From contig NW_025955247.1 in the NCBI RefSeq assembly GCF_022376445.1, positions 1-50,480 of the forward strand: 50,480 bases of DNA. Direction: 5' to 3'. Origin of the DNA: Fomitopsis serialis (Eukaryota > Basidiomycota > Agaricomycetes > Polyporales > Fomitopsidaceae). The translations under genes and the position numbers were made by a program. Below, piece by piece: positions 24,613 through 36,739 of this stretch (its first letter is position 1; the number at the start of each line of letters is the position of its first letter). A model generated the notes under the pieces. That model saw only the letters and a program-made list of their open reading frames with translations. It was not told the origin of the DNA and did no database searches.

Positions 24613-24955
24613 ATAGAGGGTAGGATAGATGCGCAGGACTACGGAGAGTCCAAATAGAGATCAGACAAGCGAGTCGCAGAGGAGGGTGGGGGACACCGGG
24701 AACATTCACTGTTTGGGAGGTGGGCGTCGACAAATGACGCTCAATCATCGCACAAGCGCCCAATACGATATTTATCTACTTGCGTGCTGACAATGACTGT
24801 GACACGGACCCGGTACCGCGACAATATTCAAGGCTGTATTGACTCAGACCCATCGGGTAACAGAAAGAACAATGTCGGTCGGAGACAGAGCTAATAGGGT
24901 AATAACATAGCCACATGCAGAGGTCCATCTCAGAAAGCTCGAAACTCCCATTACC
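24613..24955. other. Spacer between the P5B ATPase and BOS1
   Basis: About 340 bases carrying the ATPase promoter and the BOS1 3' UTR, both on the minus strand. No repeat, strong core-promoter motif or extra frame stands out. Confidence 0.5.
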
Positions 24956-25944
24956 TTACCCCAGGTACCTCCATATCAGGTAGAAACAAACGAATGTGAA
25001 GATCGCGCCAGCAAGGAAGATATACATGTCCTGTGTACTACAGATTTTCATTTTGTCAGATACTGCAGGTGGGATTCCATGGTAGTGCTCACCTTCTTCG
25101 CTCAATCCATCCAATTACATCCCTACTCAGGCCCAGCGTGTTCGCAGCATCCAACAGACGCCGCTGTGTCCCTTTCAAGACTGTCCGCTGTTCTACGAGG
25201 TCGTCAAGCACCGCGCGCCCTTGCGCGATGAAGTCGTCCAATCGAGTCTCGGTATTCTGTATGAAGCTATGTTCGTGAAGAGCGTGTTGCTCGCGCATGT
25301 CGGACATTGGCATCGCGGACGGGTTTCGAAAAGGGGACTCGGAGACATCACTCGCATTTGAGTGTTGATTCGCCATGAATCGTTGTCGTGCCATTCCCGC
25401 AGAAAGCGGTGTCGTGGATGATGATGACGCCGAAAGCAGTTCCAAGCGCGCCGTCGCTTCTTGCTGTCACAAGAACACGAGGATTTAGCCCACTTGAGTA
25501 GTACAGTACGCGTCAAAGACTCACCTCGGTCTTAAACTTTTCGAATTGCGCTCGGAACTCTGAATAGTCGGCCCGAAATTTCTGGACACGCCTGACCGAT
25601 ATGTCAGCTATTCCGCTAGTTTCAAGGCCTGCACCCAGAGCCAATAGGAGAGAACATACATCATGGCCTTCTCCTGTTTCGCCTTGATGATTTCCCTCTT
25701 CGCCATGGAATCATAGTCATCCACTGTTCGATGCATGGCAGCCAGCGACGCAGATATCTGCCCTGTCAGACGTGAGGAGTCGTTTCATCGTACACTCTTG
25801 CGCTGTAATCCAGAGATTCCAGATGTGCGTATAAAATGCTTACAGACCTAACAAAGCAGCAGATTTGTCGCCAGTCCGTAACCGTTCCAAGTCCGCCTGT
25901 ATGGAGTTTGTTTGGCGTACTCCAAGGGTATATAGCGAGTTCAT
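24956..25944 (-). CDS. BOS1: Bos1/membrin-type Golgi Qb-SNARE
   Basis: Five exons: 25944-25844, 25764-25660, 25591-25525, 25463-25093 and 25037-24956, 241 aa. The start MNSLYTLGVRQ matches the Bos1 N-terminus. A helical region follows (AMHRTVDDYDSMAKREIIK), then a SNARE helix ending LKGTQRRLLDAANTLGLS and IERR, and one C-terminal membrane anchor (YIFLAGAIFTFVCFYLIW). Bos1 pairs with Sed5, Bet1 and Sec22 to fuse ER-derived vesicles with the cis-Golgi. Oddity at the exon 1/2 junction: two donors overlap (25847 GTCTGT, 25843 GTAAGC). The first gives conserved-looking GQISASLA but then runs out of frame; the second restores the frame while replacing those residues with LADICVAGC. I use the second because it alone gives an intact protein. 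It is divergent from RRP17. Confidence 0.85.
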
Positions 25945-26245
25945 GGTGTTCGAAACCGGATGTCTGAGCTAGACTAGAATGAAATTACGCGTGATAAATG
26001 TACACAAGGCAGAGGGAATAGGCAAGAACCAGCCACGCCGTCGAGGGTCGTTGAGCACTGGGCAGCAGAGCACTGCGGTCGGGTAACGCTATGGACCAAA
26101 TCACGTGATATCCTGTTCTGTCTCGCTATTAGCTGCTATTAGCCGCCATGAACCAACGATCAACTTTTGCCAGTGTTCCTCCCGCTCCTCCGACGACTCT
26201 GACTGCTTTGACTGTGCAGACGGTGTAACCGACCTACGCTACACT
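25945..26245. promoter_or_regulatory. Bidirectional BOS1/RRP17 promoter with a CACGTG palindrome
   Basis: Only 301 bases separate the start codons of BOS1 (-) and RRP17 (+), so the two promoters must share this interval. It contains the perfect 10-base palindrome ATCACGTGAT at 26100-26109, an E-box of the kind bound by bHLH factors such as Cbf1 in yeasts. A related ATCACGTG lies at 28980-28987, upstream of the methyltransferase gene. Binding is inferred. Confidence 0.5.
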
Positions 26246-27192
26246 ATGGGGTCTTCAAATTTGGCCGTGCTAACCAAATCGCACAAGATTATTGCTGCTA
26301 AACGACGGGCCAAGAAGGAACAGGTCAAAGAAATTATGTTCGACGATGTTGCACGAAGGTATGTAATGGGCACACTGGAACTGTTTCTCTCATCAACTGC
26401 CTTGCCAGAGAGTTTTTGACCGGGTTCCACAAGCGTAAACTGCAAAAGAAGGAGGTCGCCAAACAGAAAGCAATGGAGAGAGAAAAGCAGGAGAGACTAG
26501 AGGCTAGGCGGGAGGTGCGTTCACGTCCCTGCATACCTTGCACAGACCCCTCATCACAAGGCTTTCCAGAAACGACAAATGCTCGCTGAACGGGCAGTGC
26601 AGAATGCGGCTGAGACAGAGCGGGCGTACGGCGCAGCCGGTATGTCTGACTCCCTCCATCTAAATGTCGTTGGCTAATGTTGCGTCCAGTCAGCGATGAA
26701 GAACACGATGAAGAGGAGTGGGGCGGCATATCGAGTTCCGTCCCCATCGACAAGGGGAAGGGCAAGCAGAAAGAAGACGAGTACGAGTACGAGGAACAAG
26801 TCGCCACGGTCACTGTGGTCGAGGACTTCGACCCAGACGAGCTGATTCACGGACCGCGGTCGGGCATACGGTCGCACTCACCTTCCGACGCGGATGCAGA
26901 CGGCGCGCGAGCGATCAATGCTGTCTCAGGCTCTCAGGCACGAGAATCACATCCGGCCGGTCGCGTTATCGTGAACGCGAGCCATATGGCCCGCTCTGCG
27001 AACGGGCCAGCTTTAGTTGGTCGGGCAAAATCAAAATCAAAGCCCGCTACGAAGCCGAAGAACATCAAGTACCAGACAAATGCAGCTAGGAAGGCCGATA
27101 GATTGAAACAGCGTAGAAGAAAAAGCGAAAAGGCTGAGCGCGCAGGAGGCAAGGCGTCACGCAAAGACGGTGGGAGCCGCAAGCGACGGTGA
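26246..27192 (+). CDS. RRP17: Rrp17/Nol12-family ribosomal RNA processing protein
   Basis: Four exons, 26246-26358, 26409-26514, 26570-26639 and 26690-27192, with introns of 50-55 nt, encode 263 aa in frame. The N-terminal half has the family hallmark: a basic stretch leading to FDDVARREFLTGFHKRK, then a long charged helix likely to be coiled-coil. The middle is acidic and the C-terminus very Lys/Arg-rich, as expected for a nucleolar RNA-binding protein. Yeast Rrp17 is a 5'-3' exonuclease that trims pre-rRNA for the large ribosomal subunit; human NOL12 is related. The start was chosen because the conserved block begins soon after ATG 26246. It shares a promoter with BOS1 and is tail to tail, 169 bases apart, with the methyltransferase gene. 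Confidence 0.88.
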
Positions 27193-27361
27193 CGCAGACG
27201 GGTCAGATAGTGGGCCAGATCGTTTGGCATGGTACATGTTCGATGTATACTTTTGAGTCGCTGTCATCCAGATGACAATACATCGTCAACGTAGGCCGGT
27301 ATCGTGATTTGGTGAGACGGAATCCCGAACAATCCAGTCCAGCCAGAGTTAGAACAGCTTG

Positions 27362-28829
27362 TTATCTCTTGCTATCATCGCGAGGTGCCTTCCACCCAAC
27401 CCAAACTGCATATGGACCGTCAAGTACCTCCGGGACGCTCCACACCTGCCACATCCCGTTCGACTCTATGCTCAGCCATCCCGCCAGAAACTCCCTTACG
27501 ACATCTTCTGCTCTCAGCTCGACGACCACGAGGACGGCCGTCACACCTGGTGTTGTTAAGTGGTCAATGGTGGATAGTAGAGCTGGCAGTAGTGATGGGT
27601 GATAGATGCAGTCGACGACAAGCAATACGTCAATAGGTGGATACTGGAATGAAGATTTGCGCAAGGCCGGTGAGGCACCGCGCAGCTGCTCCCAGTCCAA
27701 CGCTTCCACGACGACGTTAGCGTGTTTTTCATCCTTGGGTGCGGGACCGCTGGTGCCATGTGCCGATCGTCTGGCCGTGGTGCTGCGGGTTAAGTTCGGT
27801 AGGTTGCAATTGTGTGCGAGGTTCTTGCGTATCAACGGGATGAGTGCGTCGATGTCTGTGAGTGTGTAGCGGGCGACGATGGGCGATAGTGCGATGCCGA
27901 GCAGGCCTGTTCCAGCACTTCTCATTTGACGTGACCAAGGGCGCGCTGTGCGATAAGCTAACATCCGGACACCAGCAAAGCGGTAGTTCCTTACCCCAGC
28001 TCGAGCACATGTGCAGCGGACAGAGAGCCGGCGTCCAAGAGCGTGTCGGGTGCCCGGGTATGATAGCTTCGCAGGACATACTGCGCGAAATCAACGCTGG
28101 ACTATGTCAATGCGCCTGGCGTCATTCCTGCCGAGACGTCAGGGCAGATGGATGCCTGACGGGCAGGGTGATAGACTGCTCACCTTGCGCGCCAGAGAAC
28201 ACTACCCGTGTCCCCCTTGCGGGTGCGGAGGGCTGTTTTGTCCTGCAGGAGCTCGATGGCGATGACATGTTCCCGCGACTCAGTCGGAACCTTGCTTTTC
28301 TTCTTGGTTGAACGCCCGGTCGACCTGCTCTGGCGAATAGTCGGCTCCTGTATAGCCCGCTGCGGCGGCTTTGCGATGGTGAACTCGACGGTGAGCGTGT
28401 CTTTCTGTGAGTCGACGTGTCCGAGCCCTCGGAAGCCCGTAGCCTCATCGAGCGGGCGCCGCGCAGCCAAATGTGTATAGAGCAGGAATACCTATTGCAC
28501 AGACGATGTTAGTATTAGTGCAAGTTGGCACACGTATGAGTTTCACCAAGACATTCGGAGAGCAGGGCAGGTCACGATGCAAGAATTTACAATCGTGATG
28601 ACCACCATACCATCAGAAAGAGGACTGAGGCATTTCTAGTATCGCTGTAGGTTCCTATCAATACTGGCCGTAACAATGGGATGGGTAATAATAGTCGATC
28701 CAAAATATGATACACCAGGCAACGACAGGATCCGGATAGACGAACCTCTTCGTCGGCATCCGAAACGAGACTCGCTTGCTGTGGGAGGTGAATGAGGCCA
28801 CAAGTTCTGGGTTCTGCTCCACCCGACAT
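27362..28829 (-). CDS. Rkm5/METTL21-like protein-lysine methyltransferase
   Basis: Four exons, 28829-28746, 28491-28184, 28096-27995 and 27917-27362, encode 349 aa. The SAM-binding motif I is HVLELGAGTGLLG (about 160-172), rebuilt exactly across the exon 3/4 junction. Later motifs are LTDID, a DWEQL segment that is standard in Methyltransferase_16 proteins, and VVDCIYHP (the DxxY-like post-II motif). The N-terminal VFLLYTHL...FRGLGHVDSQ matches the layout of yeast Rkm5, which monomethylates ribosomal protein L1; the substrate here is not proven. Intron 1 (28492-28745, GTTCGT donor, 254 nt) is long for this locus, so exon 1 is the least certain part. The upstream region has an ATCACGTG E-box at 28980-28987. 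Confidence 0.82.
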
Positions 28830-30524
28830 GTCGTTGCGTCGGGACTTGTCAGATACAATAGGCCTGGTGTTACGACAAGTAAGCAGTCGTCATGCTGTCA
28901 CAGCAGCTGTGTCCAGCAAGTGCCACGGTGGCTCACGTCAAGTTATGAGCGTTCAGTATAAAATCCATTTTAGCAGAAGATCACGTGCAGGCAAGCTCGG
29001 AGGCCGCCGGGTGGAAATCTCCGATCGCAACACCCGTGGCCTAAAAAGGAAATGGTTGGCTTGGACGACTGTCGTGGAAGCATCAACGTTTCAACGTTCA
29101 GCCAGGCTCCTCAGCCGGCGGCACGGAACACATGTGTCTTTCTTTCTCGCTCCGGAAGCTGATCCAAAGCTGGTCGGATAAGTTCAAAGTTGCTACCCAA
29201 GTCTTCTCGACCAGTTCTCAACGCTGACATGATAACATTGCAGGTATCGTGTAGCACGCGCTGCGCACCGGGCTTGTCTGAGTTATTCTGTACAGATTTA
29301 CTCAGGATCCACTCGCGGCATCTCACCAGAATCGTGTCGTGCCAATTGAGCAGCCCTAATCACGGAGGAGATCAGCAAGAAGTGTGTTATGGTCTCCGTC
29401 AAGATTCCGTGCATATTGCGGCGAGACACACGATTAGAAGTGGCGAAGTTGTTGCCACGCACACTACGCTAGGCCACATGAGACCTCGGCCGACCATAAT
29501 TGGCTCACACTACACTTCGGTCATAACCTTCTCACCGTCAAGTCCGAACTTGACGTCAAGCGCTCTGTCAAGCTATACCTTTGACATAATCCTTTCGTAG
29601 TAGGCCCCCTGTCAAGACGACGTCTCATCCTGCATCTTGAATATACTTGAAGTACCAGAGGCAAGTGCAGCTGCAAAGTACTCTTGCTTAGCCTGGGTAG
29701 CGTCCTGACGGTACCAGCGATTAGATAGCAAGGTTGAGGCCCGCGAGAACAGACTCTCGGAACCATACAAACACTCCCCGGAAGCCCATATGGTCGCGTG
29801 CACATGAACTTTACCCCAAGCTCAATAGGCGGCTCCAACACTTTTACCTAGACTCATAGCGGCCCGTAGCTTCCTTCAGCCGCCGATAAAGCCGCCATCC
29901 AGTAAGTTACGCCCAGCCTAGGACTTGATTCGCATGCTATCTTGCGAGTTCCGGATGAAAAATTAGAATTCGGCGCCATGGCCCAGGGGTGTTGCCCAAT
30001 CGTGAACATGCGGGACATGGGAATGCTGACGCTGGTACGTCTATTATCGTTCAGCTCTTCGTTCTCGGCATGGACTCGCGCACCGATATACCACTACAGG
30101 GAACAGTGTCATGCTATATCCCCGGTATTTGATATGGCACCTCGTCATGACATGTGTTGTCGCGGGACTGCTTGACAAGGCGGCCCCATTCTTCGAAATT
30201 CGGTGCAACCGGAAGTCCTCTTCGTACACGATCAAGGGGAAGATACTGGGTGGGACAGGCGCACCATGTGTTCCACCAGGTCCAAGCCGACTCGCCGGGA
30301 CTCAGCTCATTGAGAAGTACGGGAAGCTTCCACTGGGGCCAGCGTCACTGTCCTCCGGTTGGATCCCGACCGTGCTGGTAAGCATCTCGTACCTGGTCTA
30401 CCCAGTTCTCGACACGATAAGATGCAACCATATGCCAACGGGCGCAATTACACACAGCAGACACACCACCTCCCAGCGCTCCTTATCTGCATTGGAGAAA
30501 TTTCGGGCGCACATAAGAACCCAC
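28830..30524. other. Intergenic region upstream of the OPT gene
   Basis: About 1.7 kb with no supported gene. The methyltransferase promoter should occupy the first few hundred bases. A 198-codon plus-strand frame (30111-30707) overlaps the first OPT exon in another frame; its composition is coding-like only in part and no family is recognisable, so it is not called. Confidence 0.45.
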
Positions 30525-33500
30525 ATGGCGGAGGAGGACTCCCTCGCCTCCCGTCTTCCCGGACACCCACCCGTCCTTTCCGCGTCACACATCGCCATGG
30601 CCAGCGTACGTGATGACCTGGAGAGCTCGAGCACTAGCTCCATCCCCGACAAGGAGAGGCTGGATGCCGAGAAGGGCGGTCAGTCACGCTCGCTTCTCGA
30701 CCGCTGACTCACGGGGATGCTAATGACCCAACCAACAGCAGTGAAGGATAATGTCGCGGTAACTGAATTTGACGACCCTAATTTGGATGACAAGGAAGCT
30801 CTCGAGTTCGGTAAGTGCATAGACCCAAACTTGACGAAGTGCTTACGAACGATGCCCTACCAGAGGATGACTCGCCGTATCCTGAGGTTCGTTCAGCCGT
30901 CGCCAACACGGACGACTTCGACATGCCGTCGTCGACCATTCGAACTTGGGTCATGGGTATCATCTGGGCGGTAATTATCCCAGGCATGAACCAGTTCTTC
31001 TTCTTCCGTTACCCGTCCGTCAACGTCGGCAGCGTAAGAAAAATTCTCTCATAAGTTAGGTCGATCGCTCATCGTCTACACAGTACGTTGCACTGCTGCT
31101 GTCGTTCCCCGTTGGGCGTTTCTGGGCCAGGTTCATGCCTAAGGTCAAGATACTAGGCGTATCCCTCAATCCTGGACCATTCACCATCAAGGAACACGTC
31201 CTGATCACTATCATGGCGGGTGTAGGCGCGGGCTCGGCATATGCGGTTTGCATACATGTAACCGAATTTTGATGCGTTGCTGACATCCCTGTCAGACCGA
31301 TATCGTTGCCGTTCAACGAGTGTACTACAGCCAGGAGTACAACTTCATCTGTACGTCTGGAACATAACCACCATCCATCATTCTTATTGACTATGTGATT
31401 AGATCAGTGGATGGTGGTGATGAGCACCCAGTTGATCGGGTTCTCGATCGGTGGCATTCTACGAAGGTTCCTTGTCCAGCCTGCGTCGATGAGTAAGCCC
31501 TTCTCCAATTGAAGCATATCCACGTTTTATCCGCCCCTACTAGTCTGGCCCACCAACCTGGTTACTTGCGCGTGTTCAATACCCTTCACCAGCAGCAATA
31601 CTCCGGTATCGGTAACCGCGGTGGTATCAGCCGAGAGCGGTTCTTCGGCTTTGTGTTCCTGGGATCGTTTTGCTGGTACTGGTTCCCGGATTACATCTTC
31701 CAGGCCATGTCGTACTTCAACTGGGTCTGCTGGATCGTCCCGAATAATGTAGTCGTCAATCAGCTCTTCGGCTACTCGAGCGGCTTGGTAAGTGAGAGGC
31801 ATAATCAAATACACACATTGTCTGATGCCGTTCGTAGGGCATGTCGCTGCTCACCTTCGACTGGGCCCAGATCTCGTACATCGGGTCACCGCTCGCAACG
31901 CCATGGTGGGCAGAGGCAACATTACTGTCGGCTTTGTATTCTTCTTCTGTAAGTTCGGTATTGCATCGCTGATGATGGTCTGCTCACTCGAGTTCTAAGG
32001 GATCCTCACGCCGATTCTATACTACACGAACACCTGGTATAGCTCGTACATGCCGTAAGTTCCACTCGTTTACGACGATTCAACATTTATTGACGATGGT
32101 TCCTTCGCAGAATTTCTTCCAGGGGATCATACGACCGCTATGGCAACAGCTACAACGTCACCGCCATTACGAACCCGGATGCCTCGCTCAACATGGGGAA
32201 GTACGCATCATACAGCCCGCTCTTCCTCTCGACGACGTTCGCCATGACTTACGGGCTGTCGTTTGCGTCGATCACGTCGATCATCACGCACACGTTCCTC
32301 TACTTCCGCAAGCAAATCTGGGTCCAATCCCGTCGCGCCATGAGCGACCAGCCGGATATCCACTCTCGCCTCATGTCGCGGTACCGTCAGGTTCCGAATG
32401 GTGGTACATGTGTATATTTGGTCAGTATGACAGATTACCTCTATACGTTGCGCTAAAGCTAGGTCATACAGCCATCATGTTCGTGTTCGGCATCGTGTCT
32501 ATTGAGGTGTGGCACACCGAGTTCCCTGTCTGGGCCTTCGTACTCAGTTTGGTCATCGGTAAGCACTTCAATATATTTAGCCATGTCATCCGTCCCATGT
32601 GGCTTCCATCACAGCGTTCGTGTACTGCATTCCAGTCGGCATGATTCAGGCTATCACCAACCAGCAACTCGGATTAAAGTACGTCAGACACTCGCGCAGT
32701 GTTTTCTGTCGGCTCATCTTTGCCTCTCTTAGTGTCATCACCGAACTGATCATCGGCTACGCCTTGCCCGGTCGGCCCATTGCCATGATGATGTTCAAGA
32801 CCTGGGGCTACATCACCATGGCGCAAGCGTTGACGTTCACGTCCGACTTCAAGTTGGGTCATTACATGAAGATCAACCCACGCGAGATGTTCTGGGCGCA
32901 GGTGGTCGCTACCGTTATTGCTGGCACGGTGCAGCTTGCCGTGCAGGCATGGATGTTTACAAACATTCCGGACATATGCTCCCCGTCCCAAGCAAATGGT
33001 TTCATCGTGAGTCTTTACGAGCGTAGTTGATTGCTGTCCTTACGCTGAGCCCTCCGTTAGTGCCCCTCGACTGAAGTGTTCGGTACTGCGTCGATCATCT
33101 GGGGTGTGATTGGCCCGGCCCGCCAGTTCTCACAGGGACAGATTTATTAGTAAGTTTAAGTAGTTGATCTCAGTGTCTCACTGGAGAGCTGAAAGACGTC
33201 GGCACTCCCAGCGGTCTTGTCTGGTTCTTCCTTGTCGGCGCCGTTTGTCCTTTGGTTGCCTACCTCGTCGCACTCAAGTGGCCCAACTCATTTGTCAAAT
33301 ACGTCAACTTCCCTGTCATCTTCAGCGGAACTGGTGCCATCCCGCCGGCAACGGCCATCAACTACGTGCCGTGGGCGATCGTGGGCTTCATTTTCAACTA
33401 CATCATTCGCCGCCGCCACTTCTCGTGGTGGACGAAGTACAACTGTGGGTACCCATGCTGCCTCCGTGATCGGCGTGGTTGACATTCGCGCATATCAGAC

Positions 33501-33763
33501 GTCCTGTCCGCGGGTCTGGATTCGGGTGTTGCTATTTCGATCATCGTCATCTTCTTCTGTGTGCAGTACCCCCTTGCCGGTGCCATCGGAAAGAACACCA
33601 TCCAGGCATGGTGGGGAAACACTGTCCCCTTCGACAACGCCGACGGCCGCTCTGCGAGTTACAAAGTCCTGGCCGAGGGAGGCCACTTCGGGTAAGCCGG
33701 TTCTCTGCTGCTTCAACGAACACAGCTAATTGCACGCGTCCCAGACCCGAGACGTGGTCGTGA
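30525..33763 (+). pseudogene. Oligopeptide transporter (OPT family), reading frame broken three times
   Basis: Seventeen exons follow the OPT pattern: 30525-30678, 30739-30810, 30864-31033, 31084-31245, 31296-31350, 31403-31492, 31544-31787, 31838-31948, 32000-32054, 32111-32420, 32472-32558, 32615-32678, 32733-33006, 33061-33149, 33212-33444, 33499-33691 and 33745-33763. Family features: PGMNQFFFFRYPSV, WPTNLV, QQYSGIGNRGGISRERFF, repeated membrane helices, FSGTGAIPPATAINY and the ending GHFGPETW. OPT proteins import small peptides (glutathione-like to pentapeptides) with protons at the plasma membrane. Each of exons 7, 8 and 10 lacks one base, near 31571-31573, 31917-31920 and 32394-32398, within short CC, AAA and GG runs. 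All splice sites stay intact and no nonsense codon was seen before the first shift, so decay is recent or these are sequence errors. Confidence 0.85.
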
Positions 33764-36739
33764 CAGATCTCATCGCATACTCTGTATCCTTACAAATCCT
33801 GTAGTGTAGTAGGTAAGCCTGTGATAGGGAATGTACAGAATGTAAGAGAGGGTACGATATGAATTTGAAAGTTTGGGTTTCTCGATCGATCAATTTGATG
33901 GGTCTTGACGCTGGCGCTGACTTCATGATCACCTCTACTGCGGCGAATATCTCCATTGAGGTCGCAGATGTGTTGACGAAAGTCACATTGGCGCATATAT
34001 GCATCTATGCGTCGTGGCACACGAGGTTCTGATACTTGGAAGTGGGTACTACATGCATCACAGATGCCAACATGTACATGAACTTTATAACTAGCCTCGA
34101 CATCCACAGTCCAAGTGATTGATAGTGGCGCCCCCAGGCGACTTCGCGTCCTAAAGTGGAGAAGCGGCATCCTCGCAGAGAAGACTCGGGTCTATACGGA
34201 CAGATGCCGAGATACTGACTTGTGCGGATCTCTGCAAGGAAGCGATCTAAGCTCAGGTTCCGTTCGCGACTTCCAGCGATCTGCCAGATTCACTGCGTTT
34301 GCTGCCAGTGGTCAACAGCTCTGGGATCTGCATTGCATGTCTGTCGGTAGCTTCGGTGAGACCGTGCACTGCATATGCAGGATGCGTGACACCTCTCCGA
34401 GCAACGTCATGTCAGGGTGACAATCTTTACGCAAAGGCGCAACCGATCGCTGTCCTTCGATATGTGTGTGCCTACATACCTGATGTGTACGGCAACCGGG
34501 TCCAGAGAGCCCTTACAACATTCACGACAGTCAATGATAATTATGATCATGTCGAGTAAAGTGGTAGGCGGACATACTTCCAGGTATGTCTGTATCACGG
34601 GATTCCTGCTCGAGATGAATCTTCCTCAGGCTAGGACAGAATGGGCTGTATGGATCCCGAAGATCATCGAGGCCGTGGACACCAAGAACTCGAGGAACGG
34701 CGTTGTGACGTCTCTGGACTACGAAGCGGCGATCTGTACGGTTGTTGTGTTGTGAGGGCGGCATTTCCCGCCCCGTTGGATCGTCTATGCACGCTTGCCG
34801 GGGTGCCGCGTGGCGTATATTGGGAACGACTTCTCCTTCTTTCTGGCAATCGCATCGCTCAGGGAGCCTGTGTGTGCGGACTTTGGTTCGAAATTTGCCG
34901 TGTGATACTGTGCACAGGAATTACACGACTCAATTTCAGCGGAGCAACAGACTTTCACTGACATGCGTACGAGACTCACCGTGAGGAAGACACTGTCAGT
35001 GGGTCGATTAACCTGCTGACATGTCTGCGCCATCTCCCGGTGAACTTCTACATACGCCGCAGAATCCCCGTACGCAGCCCACGAGGTACTGTGGATCACC
35101 TGAGACTTCGTTCACTGCCACTCGTGAGATCTGGCCGCCGTTGTGTAAGTGGGAACCGTTTCGCTCACCGCAATCCGACCTTAGTCGGAACGTTTCATGT
35201 CGCAGCCGCTTGATGCAGACAGCAGGTTTTTGAAAGTCATGGCCGATAGACACTCGTGCTCCCGCCACGGCAACGTCAGTAGTTGATGGACTGGCCACCA
35301 GGGGACAGCGCATATTCCTCTGCTCCGTGCTCCGGGGAAAAAGTGTCGAGAAACCCTAAGCCATCTTTCTTTAATATATCAAGAGCAGAAGATAGATTCA
35401 CAGCAAGCGGCACACACTGCCCTCTACAGTGTGACAGACCCAAGCCCGCCTCGCACGCATGCATCTGTCACCGCATTGGAAGCGTCGCGCGTCTCGGTGA
35501 AGCGGGTATGAGTTTATTTCTGTACAAATAATATGCCCACGGTCACAGGTGTCTGATTTTGAAGTTTTCCTATGTTATGGTCCGAGGTTCTGAGTGTCTT
35601 CATGAGTTTGCTTACTCGACTCTGGAAGATACATAATGTCTAAGCCATCTCAGGTGTCTGGGGAATGGTATGGGTTTGGTAATGCTATGGTACGTGCTCG
35701 GTAATACGTCTTTGGTACGGAAGTCGACGCCGGATTCCTATTACGGTAACCCCGAGAGCACCCGAAGACCTACCATATTTAGTAGCACCGATCGATAAGT
35801 ACAGTGGCCAACGCCTCCTACATACCGAGTTCCCGAAGCTCTTTGTGTTCGACATAAATCCATTTGAAGTGCGTGTCCAAGTGCGCATAATACTTGAAGT
35901 GACCCATTTTGATAGTCCCCGTGGCAGTGGCCTGCCGGGCATCAAAACACTGAATTCATGGCCTCCATATTACGACGGTTTCCGTATGTCTAGCACAGCT
36001 ATATGTCTCGTAAATGAATGTTATATCCCTGATTTGCACTGGTACCAAAGTCGAACCAAAGCAAACGTAGATAATTACCAAAACCTTGCCGAGAACTGAC
36101 TCATTGGCTGCTGCATGAAAGCATGAATAGCTTCCAGCACCGAGAACAGTTGCAAGTACCTAGAAGCTGTCATCTGCTACGTACTACACTGAAATTTGAC
36201 AAGAACAGAGCTCTGAGACCTGACATTCGGCAGGATCTGCAGTGAGAAACCTGAGTCCTAAGCATACCAAATGCACCAAAACCAAAGACCAAATACCATC
36301 AATCACGCGCGGGAATTTTTGTACAGAAATACCGTCATAAGCGGGTCGTATTAGCAAAGAGCAGGTTCGACACCCGTGTAGAGGATCTTGGTATGAGACT
36401 ATTGTGAGACTATGCGTGCAGTACTGAGAGTATGCACCTAAAAGGGGTCTGTTCAGTAGTGACTTAAGAAATCGAGCGTGGGAAACAACTCACCGCCGGC
36501 CGAGCCGTCTCCGGAGTGATGCACGTGGACTGTCAAGTAGAGAACGTACGCGCATACATCGCCCAGTTGCGTTCAATCAGACACCCTCAGCCGACTGTCG
36601 AGGTCCTAACATTGTACACCATTCGACTTCCTTTCTATACGGGTACATAGAGCAAGGTATATCTGGTTGGGACTGCCAACCGCAGTTAATGAAACCGAAC
36701 TTCCCATGATTGTCAGATAGCAATGTCTTCATATGTGGG
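33764..36739. other. Intergenic region
   Basis: Nearly 3 kb between the 3' ends of the OPT gene (+) and the MDR gene (-). Frames are short and unrecognisable on both strands. A GGTTCGACACC at 36364-36374 resembles a tRNA B box, but no matching A box or cloverleaf could be drawn. No mobile-element protein is visible. Confidence 0.5.

Noticed and set aside
30111..30707. 198-codon plus-strand frame before and over OPT exon 1
   Set aside because: It overlaps the OPT start in another frame, has no recognisable domain and no convincing start context.
36300..36400. Possible tRNA gene from a B-box-like GGTTCGACACC
   Set aside because: The T stem has a mismatch, no A box lies at the right distance and no acceptor or anticodon stem can be paired.
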